DNA from: Kitasatospora sp. DSM 101779
GTDB lineage: Bacteria; Actinomycetota; Actinomycetes; Streptomycetales; Streptomycetaceae
NCBI RefSeq assembly: GCF_025655475.1
Contig: NZ_JAHTIK010000001.1
Coordinates: forward strand, 6,690,170 to 6,752,667
Direction: 5' to 3'
DNA length: 62,498 nucleotides
Positions within the stretch are counted from its first letter, which is position 1; every line of letters starts with the position of its first letter. Both the position numbers and the translations under genes were made by a program. Of this stretch, positions 28,066 to 36,560 are shown piece after piece. The notes beneath the pieces are model-generated. The model made no database searches and was not told the origin of the DNA. It worked only from the letters and a program-made list of their open reading frames with translations.

Positions 28066-28860
28066 TCAGGCGGTGAGCCGCTCCCGCAGATGGCCGAGGG
28101 TCTCGTCCTTGATGCCGAGCCCGGCCCGGGCGTAGCTCTCGACGTCGCCCCAGCCGTCCTCGACCGCCTGTCGGGCCGCGGCGAGGTACGCGGGGTGCGC
28201 GCCGAACACCGCGTCCGCGATCTCCGGGTCGCCGCCCGCGGCGGCGAACTCCTCGATCAGCGGGGCGAACGCGGCCTGCACCGCCGCGCCCACCGACAGG
28301 TACTCGGCGACGACCGTCCGGTCGTCCGCGCCGAGCAGCAGCAGGACGAGCGCCGCCCCCCAGCCGGTGCGGTCCTTGCCCGCGGTGCAGTGGAAGAGCA
28401 CCGGGCCGCCGTCCCGGTGCGCGAGCGCCGTCAGCAGCTGGCGGTACGACTGGCGGGCCGACTCGGCCGTCACGAACGAGCGGTAGTCCGCGGCCAGCGC
28501 CCGCGCCGCCCGGCCGCCGCGGAACTCCCGGTTGGCGAGCGCCGGGTCGGCGAAGGCGGCGGCCAGCCGGGCGGCGGTGCCGGTGCCCGCCGGGTCCGCC
28601 ATCACATCGGCGACCAGCAGGTGCGCCCCGCCCGGCACCCGGTCGGGGCGGGCGGCGCGTTCCCGCTCGGTGCGCAGGTCCACGACGGTGCGTACGCCGA
28701 GGGCGGCGAAGACGGGGTCGGAGGGGATGTCCAGGCGGTCGAGCTGGCCGGAGCGGAAGGCCAGCCCGGCACGGATCCGGCGGCCGCCGGGCAGCACGAT
28801 GCCACCGAGATCACGCAGGTTGGCGACGGTGCTGGAGCCCACGATCTGCGAGCACTGCAT
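28066..28860 (-). CDS. Tyrosine-protein phosphatase (Y_phosphatase3 type)
   Basis: A 264-residue protein. The active-site loop LFHCTAGKDRTGWGAAL (near residue 150) fits CX5R phosphatases, with the extra Lys-Asp seen in the dual-specificity/phosphoinositide-type bacterial members such as MptpB. The N-terminus NLRDLGGIVLPGGRRIRAGLAFRSGQL is also typical. GGAGG precedes the ATG by 5 bases. It is probably cytosolic or secreted without a classical signal; targets may be phosphotyrosine proteins or phosphoinositides. Confidence 0.92.
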   Translation of the reverse strand: MQCSQIVGSSTVANLRDLGGIVLPGGRRIRAGLAFRSGQLDRLDIPSDPVFAALGVRTVVDLRTERERAARPDRVPGGAHLLVADVMADPAGTGTAARLAAAFADPALANREFRGGRAARALAADYRSFVTAESARQSYRQLLTALAHRDGGPVLFHCTAGKDRTGWGAALVLLLLGADDRTVVAEYLSVGAAVQAAFAPLIEEFAAAGGDPEIADAVFGAHPAYLAAARQAVEDGWGDVESYARAGLGIKDETLGHLRERLTA

Positions 28861-29107
28861 GGCTACCTCCAGGCAGGGGACGCGACTCATCTGCACGCTA
28901 GGCCCTCCGGTGACCGGCCGCTCGCGGAGCGCGTCCGCCCGGCCGGGCACCCGCCGACCCGCCGTGGGGCGCGCAGGGGGGCGCACACCGGCGCGCCGGG
29001 CGCGTGCCGTCCGTGCCTCGCGCGCCGCATTGCCCGACGGTCCGCCAGGCGGCAGTGTGTGTCGGGGCTCACACAGGGTGGGCGGAGGAAGGACGGTACC
29101 GCCGGAC

Positions 29108-29674
29108 ATGGCAGCCAAGATCCTGATCGTCACCGGTGACGCGGCGGAGTCGCTGGAGGTGTTCTACCCCTACCAGCGGCTGCGCGAGGAGGGGTACGAG
29201 GTGCACATCGCCGCGCCCGCCAAGAAGACGCTGCAGTTCGTGGTGCACGACTTCGTCGACGGCTTCGACACCTACACGGAGAAGCCCGGCTACACCTGGC
29301 CCGCCGACGTCGCCGTCGCCGACGTGGACCCGGCCGACTACGTCGCGCTGGTGATCCCCGGCGGCCGCGCCCCCGAGTACCTGCGCAACAACGCCGACGT
29401 GCAGCGCATCGCCGCGCACTTCTTCCAGGAGGACAAGCCGGTCGCGCAGATCTGCCACGGCCCGCTGATCACCCTGGTCGGCGGCACCCTCAACGGCCGC
29501 ACCACCGCCGCCTACCCGGCGCTGGAGCCGGACGTCGCGGCGGGCGGCGCCGACTTCGTCGACGGCGAGGCCGTGGTCGACGGCGTGGTGGTGTCCGCCC
29601 GCGCCTGGCCCGACCACCCGGCCTGGATGCGTGCCTTCGTCGAGGTGCTGCGCGAGAAGGCGCCGGCCGAGTAG
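29108..29674 (+). CDS. DJ-1/PfpI family protein
   Basis: A 188-residue protein of the class I glutamine amidotransferase-like DJ-1/PfpI family. The nucleophile elbow is QICHGPLIT with Cys about residue 118, and YVALVIPGGRAPEYLR is the other signature. Members are glyoxalase III/deglycase enzymes or proteases; the exact role is not decided by sequence. The ATG was chosen from the family N-terminus (KILIVTGDAAESLE). An Shine-Dalgarno-like GGAGGAAGG is about 25 bases upstream, which is too far, so the true start might be a GTG just before it. Confidence 0.88.
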   Translation: MAAKILIVTGDAAESLEVFYPYQRLREEGYEVHIAAPAKKTLQFVVHDFVDGFDTYTEKPGYTWPADVAVADVDPADYVALVIPGGRAPEYLRNNADVQRIAAHFFQEDKPVAQICHGPLITLVGGTLNGRTTAAYPALEPDVAAGGADFVDGEAVVDGVVVSARAWPDHPAWMRAFVEVLREKAPAE

Positions 29675-29719
29675 CACCGGCCGCCCCGCCCGGAGACTCC
29701 GGCGGCGGCCGGCGGCCGG

Positions 29720-30664
29720 TCAGAGCCGGTCCGCCCAGGGCGGGTTGGGGCCGGCCACCGCACAGGTCAGCGCCGCCACCCCGGCCGCGAAGCGGCACGC
29801 CTCGGCCACCGCGGGCACCGTGACCCCGTCCAGCCGCCCGCCCAGCAGACCCTGCGCGTCCAGCCGGTGCAGCAGACCGGCCGTGAACGCGTCCCCCGCG
29901 CCGACGGTGTCCACCACCTCCACCCGCCGGGCCGGTACCGCGATCCGCTCCCCATTCAGCGAGGCCAGCGCGCCCTGCGGGCCGAGCGTCACCACCACCA
30001 GCGGCACACCGTCCTCGTGGAACCGGTCGCAGACCTCCTCGACCACGCTCTCCGGGTAGAGGTGCCCGACGTCGTCCACGCTCAGCCGCAGGACGTCCGC
30101 CAGCGCGCACCAGCGTGGCAGCCGTTCGCGGTAGACCGCCGGATCGACCAGCAGCGGACGGACGTTGGGGTCGATCGACACCGTCGCACCCGCCGCGGCC
30201 CGGGCCAGGTACGCCTCGATCGCGGGACCGCCCGGGTCCCGCACCAGCGCCAGCGAGCCGGTGTGCACACAGACCGGTCCGGCCGGCGGGACCGCCGCCA
30301 ACTCGGCCTCCGTCCACTGCCAGTCCGCCGTGCCCTCGGCATGGAACGAGAAGCTCGCCCGGCCCTCGCCGTCCAGCTCCGCGACCGCCAGGGTGCTCGG
30401 CTCCGCCGCCGCCACACAGCCCGACAGGTCGACCCCCGAGCCGGCCAGCTGCGCGCGGAACAGCCGCCCGAATACGTCGTCCGCCAGCCGCGCCCGGAAG
30501 GCCACCGGCGTGCCCAGCCGGGCCAGCGCCACCGCCGTGTTGGCCGGCCCACCGCCAGGGTGCACCCGCAGCGCCAGCTCGCCGGGCCCGCTCAGGGCGG
30601 CATCGGTGAAGGCGTCGGCGACGCACTCGCCGATCACGGTGACGCGGACCGGACTGCTGGGCAC
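29720..30664 (-). CDS. PfkB-family carbohydrate kinase
   Basis: A 314-residue ribokinase-type enzyme. The N-terminal PGGGPANTAVALARLG is the substrate/lid region and the C-terminal VDTVGAGDAFTAGLL carries the anion hole and catalytic Asp. It should phosphorylate a sugar, most likely fructose- or ribose-like; the sequence alone does not fix which. GTG is used with GGAGG 8 bases upstream. It may form an operon with nothing: flanking genes run the other way or have gaps. No sugar transporter is adjacent. Confidence 0.9.
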   Translation of the reverse strand: MPSSPVRVTVIGECVADAFTDAALSGPGELALRVHPGGGPANTAVALARLGTPVAFRARLADDVFGRLFRAQLAGSGVDLSGCVAAAEPSTLAVAELDGEGRASFSFHAEGTADWQWTEAELAAVPPAGPVCVHTGSLALVRDPGGPAIEAYLARAAAGATVSIDPNVRPLLVDPAVYRERLPRWCALADVLRLSVDDVGHLYPESVVEEVCDRFHEDGVPLVVVTLGPQGALASLNGERIAVPARRVEVVDTVGAGDAFTAGLLHRLDAQGLLGGRLDGVTVPAVAEACRFAAGVAALTCAVAGPNPPWADRL

Positions 30665-30701
30665 GGCGGGACCTCCTGCGCGGGCGGCGGTGAGGAGGCC
30701 A

Positions 30702-31442
30702 TCATGCCGGGTGCCCGGCCCCGCGGAGCAGCGCGGCGACGAACCGTTGCCGCGGCGACGGGTGTTCGCCGAACCAGCGGCCGAGCCGGTGGACGGCGTC
30801 CGGCAGCTCCAGCCGGGTGTGCTCGGAACGCGCGGTCAGCGCCCGCCCGACCTCCGCGGTCACCTCGGCCGGGATCACCCCGTCACGGCCGGGCACCACC
30901 AGCACCGACCGCCCGCCGAAGGCCCGCAGTGCGGGCAGCGCCGCCGAGTCCCGCCAGCTGCCGGGCCGTCGGACGATCCCGGTGAATCCCGCGCCGAACG
31001 GCACCGGCCAGGCCTCCCGCGCGTACACGGCCGGGGCGCAGAGCCCGACGGCCCGTACCCGGGGCCCGTACCGTGCCGTCAGATCGGCCACCGTCTGCCC
31101 GCTCATGCTGAACCCGACCAGCACCAGCCCCCCGCCGCCGGCGTGCCGGTCGATCAGGGCGGCGGCCTGCCGCAGCCGGCGCTCCAGCGACAGTTCCGCG
31201 AGCCGTCCGGAACTCGCGCCGTGGCCGGAGAAGTCCAGGGCGAGGGCGCGGCACCCCCGGGCGGCCAGGTCGCCCAGCAGTGGCAGCAGGCGGGCGCTGT
31301 CGCTGTCTCCCGCGCCGTGGAGGGCGACGGCGGTGAGACCGACCGGGTCGGCGGGCGCGAGCGCGACGGCGGCGAGCTGCTCGCCGTCCGCCTCGAGGGG
31401 GAACCGGTCGATCCGGGGTCGTTCGGGGTGGGAGCGGTCCAT
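30702..31442 (-). CDS. Alpha/beta-fold hydrolase
   Basis: A 246-residue alpha/beta hydrolase. Visible features: the oxyanion segment ALHGAGDSDS, DFSGHGASSG, and the nucleophile elbow LVGFSMSGQT with Ser near residue 106. Asp (VPGRDGVIP) and His (PDAVHRLG) follow in the right order. It looks like a serine hydrolase acting on small esters or peptides. The gene starts 37 bases upstream of the PfkB promoter side and lies on the same strand, so co-transcription into the kinase gene is possible but not certain. The substrate is unknown. Confidence 0.8.
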   Translation of the reverse strand: MDRSHPERPRIDRFPLEADGEQLAAVALAPADPVGLTAVALHGAGDSDSARLLPLLGDLAARGCRALALDFSGHGASSGRLAELSLERRLRQAAALIDRHAGGGGLVLVGFSMSGQTVADLTARYGPRVRAVGLCAPAVYAREAWPVPFGAGFTGIVRRPGSWRDSAALPALRAFGGRSVLVVPGRDGVIPAEVTAEVGRALTARSEHTRLELPDAVHRLGRWFGEHPSPRQRFVAALLRGAGHPA

Positions 31443-31518
31443 GGACCGGGCGACGTCCGGGGCGGCCGGTCGGTTCCTCCAGGGTGCCGCACCGTCCGAT
31501 CGGGTGAAGGGTGGAGAC

Positions 31519-32124
31519 ATGGCAGAACAACCGGAAGCCGTGCTGAAGCTGTTCGCCGACGCCCAGGACACCTTCGGCCGGCACGTGCGCAGGGCCGCCG
31601 CCCACGACTCCTGGGCGGCGCCGACGCCCTGCGCCGACTGGACCGTCCGCGACCTGGTCGGCCACCTGACCTCCGAGCACCTCTGGGCGCCGCCGCTGCT
31701 GGCGGGCCGCACCGTCGCGGAGGTCGGCGACCGCTTCGACGGCGATGTGCTCGGCGACGACCCGGTCGCGGCCTGGACGGCCGCCGCCGAGGCGTCCCGC
31801 GCCGCCTTCGAGGACCCCGGCGCACTCGAGCGGACCGTCCAGCTGTCGTACGGCAGGCGCCCCGCGGCCGGCTACTGCCGGGAGATGACGGTCGACGCGA
31901 TCATCCACGCCTGGGACCTCGCGGTCGGGGTCGGAGCGGACCTCGCGATGGACCGGGAGGCCGCCGAGTTCGCCCTCGCCGAGCTCGGGAAGTACGGCGA
32001 GGACCTCTCCTCCTCCGGGGTGTTCGGCCCGGCCGTGCCGGTGCCCAAGGACGCCGACGCGCAGACCAGACTGCTCGGCCTCGCCGGCCGCGACCCGGCC
32101 GACCCGCTGCGCACGGGAGGCTGA
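31519..32124 (+). CDS. TIGR03086 / maleylpyruvate isomerase-like (DinB-fold) protein
   Basis: A 201-residue protein of the mycothiol-dependent maleylpyruvate isomerase N-terminal superfamily. Typical parts are TPCADWTVRDLVGHLTSEHLW with a metal-binding His, and MTVDAIIHAWDLAVGVG with the second and third ligands. The fold is a DinB four-helix bundle that binds a divalent metal. Many such proteins act with mycothiol, but this one's reaction is unknown. GTGGAGACATG gives a close ribosome site. It is divergent from the hydrolase at 31442. Confidence 0.85.
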   Translation: MAEQPEAVLKLFADAQDTFGRHVRRAAAHDSWAAPTPCADWTVRDLVGHLTSEHLWAPPLLAGRTVAEVGDRFDGDVLGDDPVAAWTAAAEASRAAFEDPGALERTVQLSYGRRPAAGYCREMTVDAIIHAWDLAVGVGADLAMDREAAEFALAELGKYGEDLSSSGVFGPAVPVPKDADAQTRLLGLAGRDPADPLRTGG

Positions 32125-32156
32125 CCGGGCGCGGCCGGCGCCGCCGACCGCGGTGG

Positions 32157-32546
32157 TCAACAGCTGCGCAGGCCGGGCACCTGGTTGAGCAGCTGCGCCC
32201 GTGCCGAGGTGAACCGGGCGTACGCCTCGGTCCGCTCGGTGCCGGGGCGGAAGACCGCGACCCGGTGGCAGTTCTGGAAGGCGATCTTCACACCGAAGTG
32301 CCGCTCCAGGCTGCCGCGGATGGCGTCGCTGGCCATGGCGCGCAGCAGCTGCCCGCGCTCCTCGTCCGTCGGCGCGGTGGTGTTGTCGGCGAACTCGGCG
32401 GGCGAGTCCTGCAGTTCGCCGCTGAGCTCGGCGACCGTGCGGTAGGCGTACGGCAGGGAGGTGCGGACGGTCTCGACGAACTCCGCCTCCTCCACCTCGC
32501 CGTGCTCGGCCTTCTCCAGCAGGGCGGCGGGGACGTTCAGGGACAT
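32157..32546 (-). CDS. SCO5389-type conserved protein, possibly zinc-regulated
   Basis: A 129-residue soluble protein of the family NCBI names SCO5389. Recognised blocks: SLPYAYRTVAELSGEL, EFADNTTAPTDEERGQLLRAMASDAIRG, ERHFGVKIAFQNCHRVAVF, and ARFTSARAQLLNQ. The function is unknown. GAGGAG precedes the ATG. The promoter carries a 15-bp site 13/15 identical to the Streptomyces Zur consensus as I recall it, so expression may rise on zinc starvation. The protein has two Cys and some His but no clear zinc motif. Confidence 0.85.
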   Translation of the reverse strand: MSLNVPAALLEKAEHGEVEEAEFVETVRTSLPYAYRTVAELSGELQDSPAEFADNTTAPTDEERGQLLRAMASDAIRGSLERHFGVKIAFQNCHRVAVFRPGTERTEAYARFTSARAQLLNQVPGLRSC

Positions 32547-32560
32547 GTGGTGCTCCTCAG

Positions 32561-32589
32561 CTTATGAAAGTGAAAGTCATTTCCAGCAA
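32561..32589 (-). promoter_or_regulatory. Promoter with Zur-box-like palindrome upstream of the SCO5389-type gene
   Basis: On the minus strand TTGCTG (32589-32584) and CATAAG (32566-32561) are separated by exactly 17 bases. Between and over them lies TGGAAATGACTTTCA (32585-32571), near-palindromic and 13/15 identical to TGAAAATGATTTTCA, the Zur box as remembered. A repressor there would block RNA polymerase directly. The match is seen; the regulator identity is inferred. Confidence 0.6.
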
Positions 32590-32701
32590 GCGCCATCCTG
32601 ATCGGCGTCTGACGCCCTGTCAAGCCGCTGCTCCGCCGAACGGGTGCCGGGTCGCGCCGCACACCGGCCGTTCCTAGGCTGGGGAGCGAGGAGGTGTCCC
32701 G

Positions 32702-32968
32702 GTGGACGAGCAACCGAGTGGCGGCACCGACCGGCGGATCCTGGACCGGATCGGTGAGATGGTCGCGGCCGAGCGCGAGCTGCGGACGATGCTGGCCGAA
32801 GGACGGATCGACCCGGCCAGCGAGCGGGAGCGACTGCGCGAGCTGGAGGCGGAGCTCGACCAGTGCTGGGACCTGCTCCGGCAGCGTCGGGCACGGGTCG
32901 ACGCGGGAGACGATCCCGATCTCGCCGCGGTGCGCAGCATCGAGGAGGTCGAGCGGTACGAGTCCTGA
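32702..32968 (+). CDS. DUF2630 protein
   Basis: An 88-residue protein, almost entirely helical and strongly charged (ILDRIGEMVAAERELR, RERLRELEAELDQCWDLLRQRRA), matching DUF2630 in length and pattern. A coiled-coil dimer is likely. The function is unknown. GTG start with GAGGAGG 8 bases upstream. It is monocistronic, between two minus-strand genes. Confidence 0.85.
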   Translation: MDEQPSGGTDRRILDRIGEMVAAERELRTMLAEGRIDPASERERLRELEAELDQCWDLLRQRRARVDAGDDPDLAAVRSIEEVERYES

Positions 32969-33048
32969 GCCCCCGGGCTCGGCGGCGGGGCGGGTCGGGG
33001 CCGCGCGGGTGGGTCGGGGCCGCGGGGCGGGAACGCCGCGGGGGCGGG

Positions 33049-33594
33049 TCAGCTGGCGCGGGTGCGGAGCAGGTCCTCCAGCGCCTCGGCGTTGCGCCGC
33101 ACGTCGGCGGCCAGTGCGTGCAGCAGGTCGCGGCTGTCGGGGTCGCGGTCGCCGAACCAGTCCGCGATCTCCCGGTACGTCGCGAGGACGATCCGCTCGG
33201 CCCGCAGATTGCGGTCGAGGGTGGCCGTGAGTGCGGCGTCCGCGGGCACCGAGTAGTCGGTGTGGGCCCGCTGGGCGAGGGTGTCCGGGTCGAAGTTGGG
33301 CCGCCCGCCGAGTACGGTGATCCGCTCGGCGACCGCGACGGCGTGCCGCATGCCCTGGTCGGCCTGTGCGGTCAGCAGGGCGGCCGCCCGGGCGGCCTCG
33401 GGGTCGCCGCCGGCGGCGGCCAGGGCGTCCCGGGTGTAGCGGAGCCAGCCGACCACCTCCGTGGCGATCACGTCGTTGAGCACGCTGATCGCCCGCTCCT
33501 CGTCCAGGTGCGGCGCGGTGTCGGGCTCGGCGGCCATCGTGCGCAGCGCCTCGCGGCTGATGCGGGTCACGTCGACGGCGAAGCTGTCGGCCAT
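33049..33594 (-). CDS. Bacterioferritin/ferritin-like protein with altered iron ligands
   Basis: A 181-residue four-helix protein resembling bacterioferritin: LNDVIATEVVGWLRYTRDALAA, AERITVLGGRPNFDPDTLAQRAH, LRAERIVLATYREIADWFGDRDPDSRDLLHAL. The ferroxidase set looks incomplete. The usual EExxH of helix 2 is DQGMRH here, and the usual EExH of helix 4 is replaced by DVRRNAE. Glu in helices 1 and 3 remains. It may therefore be a structural or heme/DNA-binding variant and not an iron store. GGAGG precedes the ATG. Confidence 0.75.
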   Translation of the reverse strand: MADSFAVDVTRISREALRTMAAEPDTAPHLDEERAISVLNDVIATEVVGWLRYTRDALAAAGGDPEAARAAALLTAQADQGMRHAVAVAERITVLGGRPNFDPDTLAQRAHTDYSVPADAALTATLDRNLRAERIVLATYREIADWFGDRDPDSRDLLHALAADVRRNAEALEDLLRTRAS

Positions 33595-33709
33595 GGCGGT
33601 GCCTCCTGTGCGCGGGCGGTCCCGTCACGACCGACGGTATGCCGGACGCGGGCGGAGGGAAACCGGGGCCGGCGCCCCCGGGCGGGGGCGCCGGCCGGGC
33701 TCCGGGTGC

Positions 33710-34492
33710 TCAGAGCGGCAGCAGCTCGGGGCGCTTGGCCTCGACATGGTCGCCCGAGGACTCGCCGCGCAGCCGCCGGCCGACCCACGGGATCAGGTAC
33801 GTCCGGGCCCACTGCAGGTTCTCGCGGCGCTGCTCGGCCGGGGTGGGCTCGGGGCGGTCCGGCCAGGGCGCCTCCGGGTCCTGCTCGGTCGGCAGCCCGA
33901 GCGAGCGGGCGGCCAGCAGGGCGACCCGCTGGTGGCCCTCGGGCGAGAGGTGCAGCCGGTCCTCGCTCCAGGCCCGGCGGTCGTGCACCGAGCGCAGCGA
34001 CCACAGGTCGGCGACCGCGCAGCCGTTGCGGTCGGCGATCGCCCGCATGTGGCCGTTGTACGTGGCGATCTTGCCTCGCAGGTGGCGCAGCACCGGCACG
34101 GTGCGGGTGTCGAAGCCGGTGCAGACCAGCACGGTGCCGGCGCTCTCGCGGAGCTGCAGGACGGCCGACTCGAACCGCTCGGCGACCTCGTCCGGGTCGC
34201 TGCCCGGACGCAGGATGTCGTTGCCGCCGGCGCAGAAGGTCACCAGGTCCGGCGCGATCCGCCGGACCTCGGGCACCTGCTCGGCGGCGATCTGGTCGAG
34301 CAGGCGGCCGCGGACGGCGAGGTTGGCGTACCGGAAGTCGCCGTCCGGCCGGCGGTCGGCGAGCATCCCGGCGAGGCGGTCGGCCCACCCGGCGTAGCGG
34401 CCGTCGGGGCCGGGGTCGTTCAGGCCCTCGGTGAAGCTGTCGCCGAGGGCGACGTAGGAAGTGGGGTCAAAGGTCTCCATCGGATCAGACAT
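33710..34492 (-). CDS. SGNH/GDSL hydrolase, cytosolic type
   Basis: A 260-residue protein. Block I is VALGDSFTEGLND, block III CAGGNDILRPG, and block V DRLHLSPEGHQR with the catalytic Asp-His pair; all catalytic residues are present. Unlike the one at 16580 it has no signal peptide. The C-terminal ~50 residues (PEPTPAEQRRENLQWARTYLIPWVGRRLRG) are typical of streptomycete members. A second ATG four codons in is an alternative start. Esterase or acyl hydrolase of unknown substrate. Confidence 0.88.
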   Translation of the reverse strand: MSDPMETFDPTSYVALGDSFTEGLNDPGPDGRYAGWADRLAGMLADRRPDGDFRYANLAVRGRLLDQIAAEQVPEVRRIAPDLVTFCAGGNDILRPGSDPDEVAERFESAVLQLRESAGTVLVCTGFDTRTVPVLRHLRGKIATYNGHMRAIADRNGCAVADLWSLRSVHDRRAWSEDRLHLSPEGHQRVALLAARSLGLPTEQDPEAPWPDRPEPTPAEQRRENLQWARTYLIPWVGRRLRGESSGDHVEAKRPELLPL

Positions 34493-34615
34493 GGTGCCGA
34501 TGTTTCACCCTCTGAAGTGACCTACGCCACCGTAGGTGCCCCGTAGCAGAGCGTGATCTCTGCCACCCCCGCGGCCGGGTGTGCCACCGGGCCGCCGCCG
34601 GTGCCGGCCCGGGCC

Positions 34616-35455
34616 TCAGGCCGCAGCCGCGCAGCCGTCGAGGATCACCCGGCCGACCAGCGCCGGATCGTCGCTCATCGGCACGTGCCCGCAGCCGGGC
34701 AGCCGCACCAGACGGGCGCCGGGGATCTCGCGCAGCGCCCGGACGCCCTGCCGGCGGACGAGCAGGCGGTCCCGGCTGCCCCAGGCGATGGTGACCGGCA
34801 CGCCCGGCACGTCCCCGGTGAAGCGGACCCGGCGGCCCGCGGCCAGTGTCGGCGCGAAACCCGCGGCCTCCCGCAGCGCCCTGGTCTCGCCGATCGCGCC
34901 CTCGGGCGAACGCCGGCCCGGCCGGGCGTAGATGCTGCTGACCAGCAGGGCGCGGCCGGCGGCGGACCGCGCCAGTCGCTCGACTGCGGGCTGCGGCAGT
35001 GTCCGGGCGCCGAGGCGCATGCCCGTGAGCACCGCGAAGGCGTAGCGCCGCTCCGGCTCCGTCCAGAAGCCGGCGGGGGAGAGGGCGGTGACCGAGCGGG
35101 CCAGGCCGGCGCGGCCGAGGCCGAGGGCGAGCAGTCCGCCGAGCGAGTTCCCCGCCACGTGCGGGCGCTCGACGCCGAGCGCGGCGCAGAACGCGCCGAC
35201 GGTCGGGACGGCCGCCTCCAGGTCGTACGGCACGCCCTCCGGGAGGGCGGGCGAGCTGCCGAAGCCCGGCAGGTCGACGGCGATCACGTCGTGCCGCGCG
35301 GTCAGCGCGGACAGCACCGGCCCCCAGGCCTGCCAGTGGTGGCCGATGCCGTGCAGCAGCAGGAGCGGGCTGCCGGAGCCCTCGCGGTGGTAGCGCACCG
35401 TCGCGGTGCGCGGGCCGTACGGGGAGGGCAGGGCGAAAGTGACCTCGGCGGGCAT
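34616..35455 (-). CDS. Alpha/beta hydrolase
   Basis: A 279-residue alpha/beta hydrolase-1 protein. LLLLHGIGHHWQAW contains the oxyanion HG, DLPGFGSS follows, and the nucleophile elbow AGNSLGGLLAL places Ser near residue 103. The late Asp is in WGSRDRLL and His in GCGHVPMSDDP, a complete triad. It looks like an esterase or C-C hydrolase. The ATG at 35455 has AGGAG 8 bases upstream; a longer frame to 35635 is not supported. No neighbour suggests a pathway. Confidence 0.88.
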   Translation of the reverse strand: MPAEVTFALPSPYGPRTATVRYHREGSGSPLLLLHGIGHHWQAWGPVLSALTARHDVIAVDLPGFGSSPALPEGVPYDLEAAVPTVGAFCAALGVERPHVAGNSLGGLLALGLGRAGLARSVTALSPAGFWTEPERRYAFAVLTGMRLGARTLPQPAVERLARSAAGRALLVSSIYARPGRRSPEGAIGETRALREAAGFAPTLAAGRRVRFTGDVPGVPVTIAWGSRDRLLVRRQGVRALREIPGARLVRLPGCGHVPMSDDPALVGRVILDGCAAAA

Positions 35456-35570
35456 GCGGGGCGCTCCTCTGCTGGACGGAATGTCAGCAAGGATTACCGA
35501 CGGGTAGCAACCCTGCAAGGGCTTCGCCGGGATCCGCCCCCCACCCGGGGGCCGGAAGGGACGGGATCCC

Positions 35571-36485
35571 TCAGAACAGCGCCGGCTGGGCGTCAGGGGC
35601 CGGCGGGCGCCGGTGCGCGCGCACCTCCACCCCACTGCACGGCCCGGACGGCGCCGCGGACAGCCCCCAGCCCGTCAGCCGCCGGGCGTCCAGCAGCAGC
35701 GGCTCGCCGCCGTCCGGCTGCTCCAGGAACAGCTGGCGCCCGATCGGCGCCCGCAGCGTCCCGCCCACCGTCGCACCGTCCGTCACCGCCACCACCTCGC
35801 GGTACACCCGCGGCGGACCGTCCGTCAGCCCGAACAGCCCGACCTGGTCCACCACCTCGCCCGACGGGAACAACTCCACCGGATGCCCGGCGAGCAGCCC
35901 GACCACCGCCGCCCGCAACTCGGCCACCCGCTGCGCCCGCTCCGCCGGGCCGGGCAGGTGCCACCACTGCTCCGCCTTCGCCCGCACGCCGAACCGCTCC
36001 CGTGCCAGCCCCGCCCCGGACACCGTCAGCTCCGCCCGGCGCACCGCCGGCAGCGGGCCGCGGGCCACCACGGTGAACACCGGGGCACCCTGCTCCTGCA
36101 GCCTGGCCCGGCCGCGCTGCTCCGCCGTCAGCCCGACCTTGGCCAGGTCGCCGCCGAACCAGGCCAGGTAGAGCAGGTACGTGCGGCCGTCGTCGAGGAT
36201 CCTGTCCCGCGCGAGCGCCAGCCCGCGGTCCACCGCCTGGCACGGCGGGCAGAGCACCGCGCCGCCGTCCGGGCCGATCTCCGCCCGGTGCGGGCAGGGC
36301 CGCCGGTCCGCCTCGCCGGCCAGCCACGGCCCCGAGCAGTACCGCGGACCGTGCAACCGCCAGCTCACCTGCTGCCCCGCCGCGACCACCCGCTCGCGGA
36401 GCCGGCCCCCGCGCACCGCCCCGAGCACCGGGCGCCCGTCCTGCCAGTGCAACCCGGTGCAGCGCCACCCCGCCTGCCCGTCCAC
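35571..36485 (-). CDS. DUF2797 protein (zinc-binding, GIY-YIG-like core)
   Basis: A 304-residue protein. An N-terminal part holds CTGLHW, CSGPW and CPHR, followed by VLCPPCQAVDRG, likely a structural zinc site. The centre TYLLYLAWFGGDLAKVGLTAEQRGRARLQEQGA resembles the two-strand and Arg-helix layout of GIY-YIG nucleases, a resemblance I read by eye. The family is annotated only as DUF2797. The GTG at 36485 follows GGAGG by 8 bases. It is divergent from the UBP zinc-finger gene, with a strong hairpin between them. Confidence 0.8.
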   Translation of the reverse strand: MDGQAGWRCTGLHWQDGRPVLGAVRGGRLRERVVAAGQQVSWRLHGPRYCSGPWLAGEADRRPCPHRAEIGPDGGAVLCPPCQAVDRGLALARDRILDDGRTYLLYLAWFGGDLAKVGLTAEQRGRARLQEQGAPVFTVVARGPLPAVRRAELTVSGAGLARERFGVRAKAEQWWHLPGPAERAQRVAELRAAVVGLLAGHPVELFPSGEVVDQVGLFGLTDGPPRVYREVVAVTDGATVGGTLRAPIGRQLFLEQPDGGEPLLLDARRLTGWGLSAAPSGPCSGVEVRAHRRPPAPDAQPALF

Positions 36486-36560
36486 TCCATGCCCTCCTCG
36501 TATCCGCCCGCCCCATCCCACCAGACGCCACTGACAGGCGGGGAGGTCCCCGCAGGCCGC

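Noticed and set aside
29075..29110. GTG start about 30 bases upstream for the PfpI gene
   Set aside because: The extra residues (VGGGRTVPPD) do not fit the family and encode the ribosome-site-like GGAGGAAGG itself; the ATG was kept, though the matter is open.
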